Below, one piece after another: positions 11,806 through 22,370 of a stretch of DNA of 64,000 nucleotides. The stretch spans positions 16,377,911 through 16,441,910 of the forward strand of contig OX463786.1 in NCBI GenBank assembly GCA_949825025.1, in the 5' to 3' direction. The notes under the pieces are model-generated. The model saw only the letters and a list, made by a program, of their open reading frames with translations, searched no databases and had not been told where the DNA came from. Made by a program: the position numbers and the translations under genes. This DNA is from Siphlonurus alternatus. Lineage: Eukaryota; Arthropoda; Insecta; Ephemeroptera; Siphlonuridae. The first letter of the stretch is position 1; each line of letters opens with the position of its first letter.

Positions 11806-11993
11806 CATTCATTCTCGGTGTTCGACTTGAAAGTTGAAAGTGATTCATAAAACTGAAGTGACTTTTATACAACTATTAACTGCTATTTTTAATTGTCATT
11901 CAAATCTCTTGATACTTGCTTTTTTCTCTCTTGAAAATATATATATTATATTATATATATAATATATTATTACCCAATTTGTATGCTGTCGTA

Positions 11994-12003
11994 AATAAAT
12001 AAA
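11994..12003 (+). terminator. polyadenylation signals after the candidate terminal exon
   Basis: Two overlapping AATAAA hexamers (AATAAATAAA) lie about 190 bases after the stop at 11805, a normal 3' UTR distance. AATAAA is common by chance in DNA this AT-rich, so support is modest. Confidence 0.3.
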
Positions 12004-12410
12004 ATGTGTTACATAATGTGAAACAAATTTGATGATACTTTTTTATTTATCAACAATCTTATATTCCATGATGACGTACTTAAGTTTATTTGAGTTAAAT
12101 AGTGTAATAAAATATAATTAATTCTGGTATAGATCGAGAGTGATGTGTGAAATAATTTCACAAAGTAATTTTTATATATTAATTTATAATTTTATATGCA
12201 TTGTAATTTTTTTGTAATAATACTAATATTTTCTATCAATGTTACAGTGTATAATGTCATTTCATATTCATTATATTTCGATGTAAGCAAATTATATTAA
12301 ACGTAAAATTTACAAGTATGAAAATAGTAAAAGCTACAAATAAGGGAGGCAAAATTTCACCCAATTAAAGAGTTAACTTTAGAGGATACAAGACAGTAAA
12401 ACTTGAGACA

Positions 12411-12655
12411 TTAGGTCGGTAAAAAATACAAATAGCAAAATCAAGTCGGTAAAATTTTACATGTCTGAGTGGAATAGTTTTACTATTCGAAATCTTTAAT
12501 ATTTTACTGACTTAATGTGTAATTTCGTGTTAACCCATTAACATTGTAGTTTTTACCGACCTGTTTGTATGATTTGAATTACAATGTTGGATCGGGAGTT
12601 TTTACCGACTTACTTGGTTCATGGGTTTTAGCTCGAGCTAAGTCGGTAAAATTCT
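12411..12655. repeat. cluster of TCGGTAAAA motifs, downstream group
   Basis: GTCGGTAAAA occurs at about 12414, 12444 and 12641, and the reverse complement TTTTACCGAC at about 12551 and 12600; a variant TTTTACTGACTTA lies near 12503. The alternating orientation makes several overlapping hairpins possible. A single further copy of GGTCGGTAAAA lies at about 36290. Confidence 0.6.
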
Positions 12656-12688
12656 ACCACATCTTTGTGAGAATTTATTTCCGTGTAA

Positions 12689-12843
12689 GCTGCATGGAAA
12701 AAAAATATCCTATATAACTCCATTGGTAAGCAAAAGAATTATATTTTTACATGCGCGCGCCTATTAAAAATATCTCAACTTCAGCTTACCAATGGAGTTA
12801 GGATTTTTTTTTCCAGCTTACCAATAGAGTTGGGATATTTTTT
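12689..12843. repeat. inverted repeat with a third direct copy
   Basis: CTCCATTGGTAAGC with flanking AAAAATATCCTA on the left (about 12689-12731) is inverted at 12784-12816 (GCTTACCAATGGAGTTAGG). A further direct copy, AGCTTACCAATAGAGTTGGG, follows immediately to 12843. The spacer holds a GCGCGCGC run. It could be a small foldback element with a duplicated end. Confidence 0.7.
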
Positions 12844-13560
12844 CGCTAATAAAGTCGATATTCAACTTTCCAAAACCACAAAGTAAATTCTGTTTGTAAA
12901 AATATCAAACTCAGATTGTAAATAAAAATGACGCTATATGAAGATACGAATAAAAATATATTCTCATTAAAAAGAAATATGTGAGAGTGAAATTTATATT
13001 TTATGTGGTTGAAAGTAAATAGCCAAACTAGTGGAGAAAGAACGCTAGCAATCCTATCTGTATATAACTCTCTCTTTTTCATTCAAGTATCCTTCTGCCA
13101 AAAAAAAAAAACAAAAAAAAAAACATTCTAATCACAAAGTACAGAAGAATTACTTTTGTATTTAAAATGTTAAAATTTACGATCTTAATTTCAGATTTAT
13201 CTTTTTTAAATTATTTAAAGTGCATTTAAAAAAAAAATCTAATAATACTTTAACTTTTATAATAAACAACCTCCTTGTTCTTATTTTTCTTAACATTTAA
13301 TATACATTTTTTAAATTTTTAAAGACTACTTTGCATAGGCTGTAGTATAATATGCGCGAAACACACGTGTTTCGTGGCGTGTTTCTCAAGGCACGCGTTC
13401 AGAGATGAATGTTTCACAGCTGAAGTATATACGCCGGAGATAGTGTAGAGAGAGGGAGAGGAGAAGTTGGAGATGTTTATTTCTGTGGTCTCCTCATACA
13501 CCGCTCACTCAATGTAAAGCTAGCCAAGAGTGTTCGCCGTGCAGCAGCCTTGCTTGCTTG
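12844..13560. other. AT-rich spacer with GC-richer edge before the CT repeat
   Basis: No gene supported. The open - strand frames (12846-13082 and 13319-13501) lack splice or promoter context. A GC-richer stretch at about 13345-13460 has a purine-rich run (GAGAGAGGGAGAGGAG) and leads into the CT microsatellite. Confidence 0.4.
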
Positions 13561-13564
13561 GTGC

Positions 13565-13730
<166 letters not shown>

Positions 13731-14295
13731 GTCTCTGCCGTTGCTACCTCATTCCAACTGTCCTAACTCTTTTTCAACTTTGCAAGAAAGTTAGTAAAGG
13801 GATAATATTTGCATTAATTTAAATTAGAATTGCAAGTTATAATAATTTTAATTTAATCATTTAATCACGTTAAAGGTAATATAATTGCCATATATATAAC
13901 ATTTTGTATTTATTGTCAAACTAGAGTAATTTTAAACTATTGCTTTAACTAACTTTTTACTTTTTTAGCTGATGTGCATTTTTCTCTCTATTATAGCTAG
14001 ATTTGTACAAACGTTAGCAAGTAAAATGAACATCAGTGAATATTAATTATTACAGTATTTAGTATATATACTAAAATTAACTACGTTTACATGATATGAA
14101 GGTGTTTCTGTTGACGATGGATTGATTATATATACAAGTTATTCTTATGAGGTGTCGATAAACCTCTCTAAATATCTCTCTAACCTCTCGATAAATATCT
14201 TAAGATTAAGATTAATCAATATACTCAGATTAAGATTAATATATCTCTTATTTCTTAATTATTTCTTATCTATTAAACATCTTCATGTAGATTTA

Positions 14296-14421
14296 TTGAG
14301 CGTGATTCATAAAAGAGAAAATTACCCAGCTTTCTTACTAACCACGGTTAACGTCATTGATTTAGGCTGGCTCTAAACGTAGATAATAAGAATGCTGGAT
14401 AACTTCACGAATCACGCCCAA
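14296..14421. mobile_element. TA-flanked MITE with TTGRGCGTGATTC ends
   Basis: The left end TTGAGCGTGATTCATAAA and right end TTCACGAATCACGCCCAA are inverted, with TA on both flanks. Inner parts also pair imperfectly (ACCCAGC with GCTGGATAA; CTTACTAACCACG with CGTAGATAATAAG). A diverged relative of the right arm occurs at about 17545-17585. This explains the tail of the 14122-14376 open frame, which is therefore not called as a gene. Confidence 0.7.
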
Positions 14422-14444
14422 TAATTATATAGTTCTTAATGTAA

Positions 14445-14562
14445 CTTTCTGCAGGACAGCATTAATTTTGCTCCAGGACTGCCTCATTTGCTGTAATGTA
14501 GCTCCAGGAGACAAAGAGATTCAAATTTACAATTTGGGGGAGTTAAAAAGAACACCCATCTA
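14445..14562. mobile_element. family C MITE fragment
   Basis: A partial, diverged copy of the family at 26668, 34171 and 41679: AGCTCCAGGAGACAAAGAGA, then TTTGGGGGAGTTAAAAAGAA and CACCCATCT. The outer ends are not recognisable. Confidence 0.55.
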
Positions 14563-16000
14563 AAAAAAAATACGTTCACATGTCTAATATATTTTAAATT
14601 TTGGCTTAACTTCGGTACAATTGAGCTGTTATTTCATGAAAATAATTCAGTTGTTAAAATCCAGGGTTGTATAGGCACAACCCTGGTTAAAACCTATTGT
14701 TTTGTGCATAATATTTATTGTGAATATATTTTTCGGGAACCACAGTAAAAATTAATGAACACAATAATTAAAGTCTTATAGTTTTTACATGAGATTTACT
14801 TGATTCGTATTGTTATTTAAAAAAATGACTGGTTTATTATTTTTGGAAGTATAAAGCAGAGCTATAAAATACTATAGGAGAATGAGTATATTGATTAATA
14901 TGAAATATTTGAATACATTATTCTTTATTTAGTTTATTGATTGATAAAAAGTAAACAAAAACCTAGTTCGTTAATGAAGTTTAATGATTTTTTCGTTTGC
15001 AATGTTTTTAAAAGTAACGTAATGGATTGAATTTTTTACTATATAATATATAACGTAAAACTTTCATAACAATATTTCACTAATTAAATTTTTGTTTAAA
15101 TTATATTTTAAGTGATATTAATATCACATACAAAAATACTTTGTTTTAATTTTTATTAAGATAGTTTTTAAAAAATATATTTTAATTTAGATGAAACCTG
15201 ATTAATATTATAAAAAAAATTTCACTACATACTAACAATAAGTCCATATTATACGAATGTTATACATAATTATAACATAGTATATAATATAAACCCAGGT
15301 GGATAAGTAGAACAATGTGTATTATATATTTTGCTATTTGAGCTTTTTAGATTATATAATCCACATCATGTAGTATCAATATTTTTGTACCTCAATGTTG
15401 TATTATGTAAGCCACATGAAGAAATAAATAAATAATAACTTTTCTATACATTTAAACGTAATTTATATACTGTTTAATCATATATCGGAAGCATATAAAC
15501 ATTTAATTATTAATAAAAACATAAATATTATACTCTAAAAATTCATGAACAAAAATTCAAATTAATTATTCAATCGAATAAAAATCTTCACTATACTTGT
15601 TTGGACATATTTCAGCTTTGTTTGGAACAGAACATTTTATAATTTTCTATTAATAATATTATATACAGTACAGTAATTATAATATATATCACGATAAAAT
15701 TTCACCTGATATATTTTTTTCAGGTTGGAACATGTGATATAAATATGAATTAATAAGCATAGCCTCTACAATACAGTACTCTACATGATCATCACGTTTG
15801 GTGATTTTTTTTATTATTTATTTTAAAACATAAGACATGATTGTCTCTTTGTCTTTCTTATATTTCCATCTATTTTATAGTTTTTTAATATATACAGAAA
15901 TTTTGTTACAGTGTACCCTAGCTTATTGAATATATTTCACTTATTTTACAATACTTCAACATAATTATTAATCTGAACCTTACTTCAAGTACTACTTCAA
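14563..16000. other. very AT-rich stretch
   Basis: Nothing gene-like. Several long runs of only A and T with short palindromes such as TTAATATTATA. An isolated TTTTTTTCAGGTTGG at about 15713-15727 is an acceptor-donor juxtaposition without a consensus donor. Confidence 0.5.
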
Positions 16001-17060
16001 GCCTTGTTGTTAGTGTTGGCAATGTCTTCAAGGGCTGTTCGCTCTTTATGATCGACCACACAAATCGCCACTAACCTTCTCTCCTACTCTTTCAAAAACA
16101 AATTGAAACCTCGTGTCTCTAATGAGCAAAGAGCTCATGTCAAAGAATGCTTCATACTCATACGGTAGTAAAGTATGGAAGAATTTAGACCATTATACAA
16201 TATTAAAAGGTACAAAATTAACCTCTAAGAACTCAAATTTTCAACTTGTTATTGTTGGCAATATATTCAAGACGATCTAGGAGGCTGTTACACGATAGAC
16301 CACACAAACCGAGCCATCAACTTTTCATCCCTCTATATTCATTAAAAAATAAATAAAATTCTAGTGGAGAGTTTAAATATTTTGACTCTTTATATCAATG
16401 ATTTAAACCATAAAGTTGAAAGGGACCATTATTATAAAAGTTTCCTTTTATTTCCTTTTTACAACATATTAAGGGGCATTCACAAAGCCCTAAGACCACA
16501 TATAGGGCTCGATAATTTAAAGCCTGATTTTAGGCATGCTTTTTAGACCCAAAATTTCTGGTCTTAAATTATCGAGCTTTAAATGTGGCCTTAAGGCTTT
16601 GTGAATGCTCCTTATTATAACATTGATAATAATAATCCTAAAGGTTGCTCTGTGCGTCTATTTATTTATTTGTTTATTTTATTTAAAGGTCTTTACGTAG
16701 CGAGAGTTAAGGCAAGAATGCCTTTTTTTGTCTCTAACCAATATTTTTACAATATTTTAATATTATTTTAATTTTAAGGCATACCAACTCAAAAATAATT
16801 ATTTAATTTAGTTACCTATAAAAATAATCTACAACAATGATTTTAGTATTTAAAATGCTACTAACTATTTGTAACAGTAAACAGAATAGACTCTTAAGTA
16901 TCTTCTACTCTGCCATTATTCAATGTTAACAGATACAAAATTAACCTCTCCGAGCCTCCTTGTTAGTGTTGGCAAAGTGTTCAAGGGCCACACACTATAC
17001 TCCTGCTACTCCCACTCATTGAGCAAACACATTGCCAAAAACAAGTGATGATGATGATGA
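16001..17060. repeat. three diverged local copies of a GTTGGCAATGT repeat
   Basis: Segments at about 16001-16145, 16220-16345 and 16931-17060 share GTTAGTGTTGGCAA followed by T(C/A)TTCAAG. The first two also share a CGACCACACAAA-type stretch, and the last two share ACAAAATTAACCTCT upstream. Copy 2 contains ACGATAGACCACACAAACCG. Nothing indicates coding. A MITE (16472-16612) sits between copies 2 and 3. Confidence 0.6.
16472..16612. mobile_element. family B MITE (copy 2, 141 bp)
   Basis: The ends are AGGGGCATTCACAAAGCCCT and AAGGCTTTGTGAATGCTCCT. The arms pair over most of their length (GGGCTCGATAATTTAAAGC with TTAAATTATCGAGCTTTAA). TTA flanks the left end; TTA follows the right end after one missing base. 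The copy at 18325-18465 has the same arms and the same 141-bp length. Confidence 0.9.
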
Positions 17061-17173
17061 ATGAAAATACTCTTCGTATACCAATGAGATTTTAAATAGA
17101 TTACATGCTGTGAGCGTTGAAAGTTTAATTTACACTTATTTTAAACATGGAAAATATATTACCATAGCTATTA

Positions 17174-17352
17174 TGGGAGGCATTCACAAAGCACTTTAAC
17201 CCCAACTTTAGCCCCAAGTTTTATCCCTGGTACTAAACATGGTGCTAAACCAGGGGCTAACCATGTCTAGTTCCTAGTTTAGCACCATGTTTAGTACCAG
17301 GGATAAAACTTGGGGCTAAAGTTGGGGTTAAAGTGCTTTGTGAATGTCCCCC
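17174..17352. mobile_element. family B MITE with near-perfect long arms (copy 3)
   Basis: The ends are GGGAGGCATTCACAAAGCAC and GTGCTTTGTGAATGTCCCCC. The two arms of about 80 bases are almost perfect inverted copies around a 15-20 base centre, for example GGTACTAAACATGGTGCTAA against TTAGCACCATGTTTAGTACC. Only the terminal GCATTCACAAAG matches the other family B members. The near-identity of the arms suggests a young insertion or recent arm homogenisation. Confidence 0.9.
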
Positions 17353-18324
17353 TATATATTTAGGACTGAAATCATGTGAAGTTTGAATTAAATGCTGTGT
17401 ATTTTATTATGAGACAAGAAAATAATCTTTTTTTTTTTTTGTTTTCAGTAGCTACGTTTAGTGAGAATGACAATCGAAGATGATTTGAGAGAAATCTGGA
17501 TACCTCTATCTTATGAATCAACGTTCCTTCATAAAAAAGCCAACCTTAATGTGAATAACTTTGCGAATTACGACCATTTTGTTTAAGGATTAACCTCAGT
17601 TAATTGGGATTTCGATAACTGACTTCTTGAGTTTCATGAGACTTGCAGGAGACTTTAAGAAAGGAAACCGGAAACGGAAATCTTACATATTATATATATA
17701 CTAAAAATTACATTGGCTGTCAGTAATGGGATAAAACAACTCCTTTTTCGTTCAGAAGTTCAATTGTATAGAATGAAAAAACTGGTCTATCTAAATAATA
17801 TCTGGAATCGAATGTTTTAAATTTAATTTAGCAAATGTAATTTTAGTGCATATTAACTACTGGAAAAACATTTCATACATAGAGCTGATGTTAGACTGTT
17901 ACGGTAGCTAGGCAACGCATCAACTGGAGCGATTGCGCTGCTTATTATTTATACATCTCGGGGTGTAACCTTGCCTGATTTGCTACAAAATGAAAAGTTT
18001 AACTACAGTTTAACTCTATAGTTTATTGCAGTCTGTTTCATATTTTGTATATTTAAATAAAAACTCTCTGCCTGCAATATTTACCTTCAATTTCCTGAAG
18101 TATGCAGCTTTCCCAAGAAATAATGCACTGCTCAATCCAGAAGTAAATAAATAATAATAAAAATTGAATTAAGCTCGTCCATTGTTGTTGAAAAATTAAA
18201 ATAATATATCGACAAGAGCCGCCGTCCAGAGTTGTCGGAATCGGAAATTTCGGATTTTCTGATTGGTCGAGAGCTTTTCCGTTCTGATTCCGAAGCAATT
18301 CTGGACAGCACTGCAAACATCTAA

Positions 18325-18465
18325 AGGGGCATTCACAAAGTCTTAAGGCCACATTTAAGGCTCGATAATTTAAAGCTTGATTTTAGACGTGTTTTTTAGA
18401 CCCAAAATTTCTGGTCTTAAATTATTGAGCCTTAATTGTGGCCTTAAGGCTTTGTGAATGCCCCT
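18325..18465. mobile_element. family B MITE (copy 4, 141 bp)
   Basis: The same arms as 16472-16612, with ends AGGGGCATTCACAAAG and CTTTGTGAATGCCCCT. Its left edge abuts a GC-richer patch (about 18220-18320) that is open on the - strand in two frames. I could not assign that patch to a gene or element. Confidence 0.9.
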
Positions 18466-19795
18466 ACTAACGTTCAGTCCAAAAATTTTGGGAAGAAAGT
18501 TCAAGTTCTTTAATTTTGTGACAGCACAAAAACTTTCAGATTTCCAAAGATCACGTGACTTCAAACGTTCGTGCTGTCCCGAGGTTTACATGTTCAGTTT
18601 TAAATATAACGTAAATGAAAATCAGCAACCTTGAACGTATATTATACAGAAGCCAGGTTATGCGACCTCGAATACGCCTGCAGGCTTCACAAATATGCAA
18701 CCATACAAGCACAGTATGTAGACGGTTCTATTGACGTCTTGCATGTGTACACTCAACATCAATGAAGTTATATCTTAACTACAAGGAAATTGAAGTTAAA
18801 TAATAAACACTTCCTTGTGTATCTTTTTATTTCTCTTCATGTAAATTTAAAATTTCCTTCCCCTCCCCTCCCTCATGCCAGAGAAATTGTATTTTTTTTA
18901 ATAAATTTTAATCTTGCCACTTTCTGTATTTCATAATACGAGTGATATACATAGCAGAGAGTTACAAATAAAAACTATATGAATACTACCATCTATTATG
19001 GATTATTATTATAAAAATACGTAGCAAAAAAACATCATGGTATAGTTTTAATTAATATTTCATAATTTGTTTAATTGTTTTAAATATTAATATAACAGTT
19101 TCGTATAAAATAAAACATTCAAATAAAATAACATTGAAAATAAATAATTACGTTATTCTTTCTCTCTCAACATTGAACTGTTATTTAAATTCATATACCT
19201 CGCTCTTTAATGTTTTTCGATGACTAAACCTTTTTTATTATTTTTTTTTCACATGGCACAGCATGATGATGGAAGACTTGCTGTTAATGGATAGCCATTA
19301 TAAAATTTATGACGCTTTGACAGAAAATGGAGCAAAATATTGTAACAGGATTTATGGTTGATAGTTTTAAAAAAATCTGTTAGAGAAATTTTGTTTTAAA
19401 AATTGTGTCTGCTACCATAGTTGCCAGAGCTTTAAATATGATATAACATTGATTTATTTCTACAGCTGTGTAAATTTTAACAATGTTCATTGTTTATCTT
19501 GGTAATTGAATTTTAATTTTTAAAGTTTGTTTGAACTTTCAACTGTTTTTGTGACAGTTTTCAACAGAATAAGTCCCAAAATGGACAATCTGCATTAGTT
19601 TTTTTTTTTTTTTTATAAATCCTTAACTTATTTATTTTATTTTTTTTTTAATCCTCTAACTCCCGATTTGGTTCACTCCTCTAACTGTAAAACACTGTGA
19701 CATTACATTCATTTAAATATTTAACATTCAGCATATTAAGGAAAAACGTTGTATGACTATGTTGTCAAAGCGTCTTTCCCCTCGATTTTATATAT
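18466..19795. other. AT-rich spacer
   Basis: No gene supported. There are homopolymer T runs near 19240 and 19600, and a C-rich TTCCCCTCCCCTCCCTC stretch near 18858. Confidence 0.5.
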
Positions 19796-19893
19796 TAGAG
19801 GGTTCTAAAAGATCTGAAAAAAATTACAGTACATAACTCGAGGTCCTCTATCCAAATATGCAATACAAATTTTGTATGTAGGTTGTCCATTGC
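19796..19893. mobile_element. single arm of a family A foldback
   Basis: This matches the right arm of the family: GGTTCTAAAAGATCTGAAAA, then CTCTATCCAAATATGCAATA and TGTAGGTTGTCCATTG. No left arm was found upstream, so it looks like a truncated copy or a solo end. Confidence 0.6.
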
Positions 19894-22046
19894 ATTATTT
19901 TTGTACTGTACACTCAATCAATTAAAAAATTGTGCTTGATCAGACAATTTGTTCAGCATAAAAAACTGAAGACTAAAACTTGAAGAAGTCACTTTGTATA
20001 CGCTCGTCCTAGTTTGGTGCTGAAAAAATTGTCTAACCTCAAGGCAAAATGTTAGGCCCAACGTTTACGATGGGTCCTGAGATGTTCAAACTAACATTGG
20101 TCAAATTGGTGGCGTAACCTGCTGTAAAGGAACGTTAATTAGACTTGTTCGTAAATATATACATTTATAATAGAACCACGTGCAAGAGGAAACAATCATG
20201 GCATAATGGTAATCTGATTCTAATTTGATTCTGTATTTACGAAAATAAATATATATTATACCTATTATGTGAGTATATTACTAAATATGCATAGATCAAG
20301 TGTATGCATTCAAAGTGTAAGCGCAGCAAAAGCACACTGTTTATAGTGCATGCAACCATGCATATACTCGAATATTATTTTATTTTTATTTTTTTCCATA
20401 TCGTACCGACAGTCTTTTTTTGTTGTTGTTGTTTTGTTTTACTGGTTAAACAAAACTTTATTTCGCACTCACTTTTCTTTTTGTACTCTTTGATTTGCAT
20501 ACTAATAATAATAATGAAGTTCTGAAATAATTATATAAACGTATCGATCAATACAGCATAGAAGCAGCTTTTATTATTTATATGTATTTTTTTACTTCAA
20601 AAATTCACTTTATTAAATTTATTTACCCTTACCATGTAACAGCTATAAAAAAAATTGTTTCTAGTACATAAAATGTGCTAAGAAGAGTGGTTTTAATATA
20701 ATTTTTTTTATAGAAAAAAATGTATTTTCAACTATTTTTGTCTTTAAAAAACATCTTGTTATATTTCTCCCTAAACTTTATAAATAAAAAAAATTGCTTG
20801 CATGCTTATAAAAACTCTTGGAAGATCTCCATAACTCCATTTATTTTATTTTTAAAAATTCTTTTGCTTTAAAAATATTAATTAAAATTGTTCTATATAT
20901 TATATACAACGTTCCTAATATCATGAAGAAAAATTTTTAATCAAGATTTTATTTTATTATTTGCGTACATGATTAAAATATAGATATCTAAACTTGTTAA
21001 TTAAAATTTGGTTATATTTTAAGTAATTAAAATATGAAATTCATGTATTTTTTTTTTTTATTATTATTCAAATAAGCTCTTGACTTGATTATCACTTCCA
21101 CCAACGCTCACATGACGGTGTCTATCTGTTGATGATCGACACCTCATAAGAATAACCTTTTCGTCAACAAATCTGCGTCAACATCAGTTGCTTATTCACT
21201 GTGGGGACGATCGCTAACCCCCTTCCCCCCTCTCCAAGGTCCCGAAATAGATTGAAGGTGTGTTCTGTGATAGACTACCCTAGAGAAATAATGTTGTGAA
21301 ATATGCCCCCCTCAACCCCCCTATCTAAAAACTAGTGAGTTGGATCAGAGACCTCTGCCATAGTCTCTTAGGGTTGAATACAATCTGTAAAAAAAAAAAA
21401 AAAAAAAAATGTATGGCAATTTTTGAAACTGGACTATTACGGTAGCTGCCCGTAATCTCTGATTTTAGTGAACATTTTGCACTAAATTTCCTTTTATCAT
21501 GTATTCACACATACGACAATTGGGTGCAGTGAAATGTGGATGCATAATAATAACACTATCATGATTACGAACAGACAACTCCTATATATTAATGCTGATT
21601 GGAAAACAGTTGATTTTTAAGTGTACAGTCATTTGCATATATTTACAAAAAGTGTAAGAGCAGTTTCACGAAACGATCTGTTGTTTTTGTGACAACGTCT
21701 GTACCATGCTGGGACTGCTGCAAAGTTTGGGGGCGTGGTGAGGAGCTTAGTTTCTGTAGACAGATTGCCTGTCTAGCTACCTCCCCTAAAATTAGAAATC
21801 TGCATCTCCAGGGGGGCTAACTTACGATTTTCTCAAAGTTAACATGAAGAAATATTTTTGTACTCCATTCGATAAAAATGCATTTAAATGCAGGCTTTAC
21901 ATGCACAACGTGTTGTATTTTTTTTATTTGTAGTTTGTATCCTTTGGGTATGTAAATTCTTCATTTCTTTTAAATAATTTTTATTGTAATAATACCATGG
22001 TTTTGGAAGTCTCATGGGTAAGTGCTAGTTGACAATTTCACTTACA
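19894..22046. other. AT-rich spacer with dispersed-repeat pieces
   Basis: No gene supported. It contains a GC-richer stretch at about 21100-21260 sharing GATCGACACCTCATAAGAAT in inverted form with 14136-14160. A fragment of family C is present in inverted form at about 21700-21815 (CTCCCCTAAAATTAGAAATC followed by TGCATCTCC). There is an A run at about 21389-21408. Confidence 0.5.
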
Positions 22047-22370
22047 TAATGGAGTATTGACCTCAAAAATTTTTATTGCAGAAATGGATAGAGCGTGCAA
22101 AGTTATGCTCTCCTGGTTTTTTTCAGATTTTTTTGAGCCCGGGAACTATTTTCAAAAAATTATTGAAAGTCCTTTTTGTGACGTCACGCGGCGGCAAGTC
22201 CTATCTTTTTGTTAAGGAGCGGCGTCTCGTGACGTCACAAAAAGAAATTTCAATAATTTTTTAAAAATAGTTCCCGGGCTCTATAAAATCTGAAAAAAAT
22301 CAGGGTAGCATAACTTTGCACGCTCTATCCATTTCTGCAATAAAAAAATTTGAGGTCAATACTCTATTGT
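22047..22370. mobile_element. foldback MITE, family A (copy 2, best preserved)
   Basis: A foldback of about 324 bp. The left arm (22047-22188) and right arm (22228-22370) are inverted copies over about 142 bases. The outer end reads GAGTATTGACCTCAAA, followed by TTATTGCAGAAATGGATAGA, GCCCGGGAACTATTTT and TTTTTGTGACGTCACG. A spacer of about 40 bases separates the arms. There is no coding capacity. The palindromic TGACGTCA (a CRE core) is in both arms. Confidence 0.92.

Noticed and set aside
14122..14376. 84-codon + frame
   Set aside because: Its GC-richer end is the left part of the inverted-repeat element at 14296-14421 and the rest is AT-biased.
15713..15727. TTTTTTTCAGGTTGG as a further recursive splice site
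   Set aside because: The donor half lacks the GTAAG or GTGAG consensus and the flanks do not match the two good copies.
17452..17586. Possible terminal exon with a strong pyrimidine tract, starting near the ATG at 17467 (39 codons)
   Set aside because: The first acceptor puts a stop in frame, and the right part (AATAACTTTGCGAATTACGA) matches the arm of the TA-flanked MITE at 14296-14421, so it is probably a decayed element.
18053..18352. 99- and 62-codon - strand frames
   Set aside because: They start within or beside a family B MITE and run into AT-rich DNA, without splice, start context or domain.
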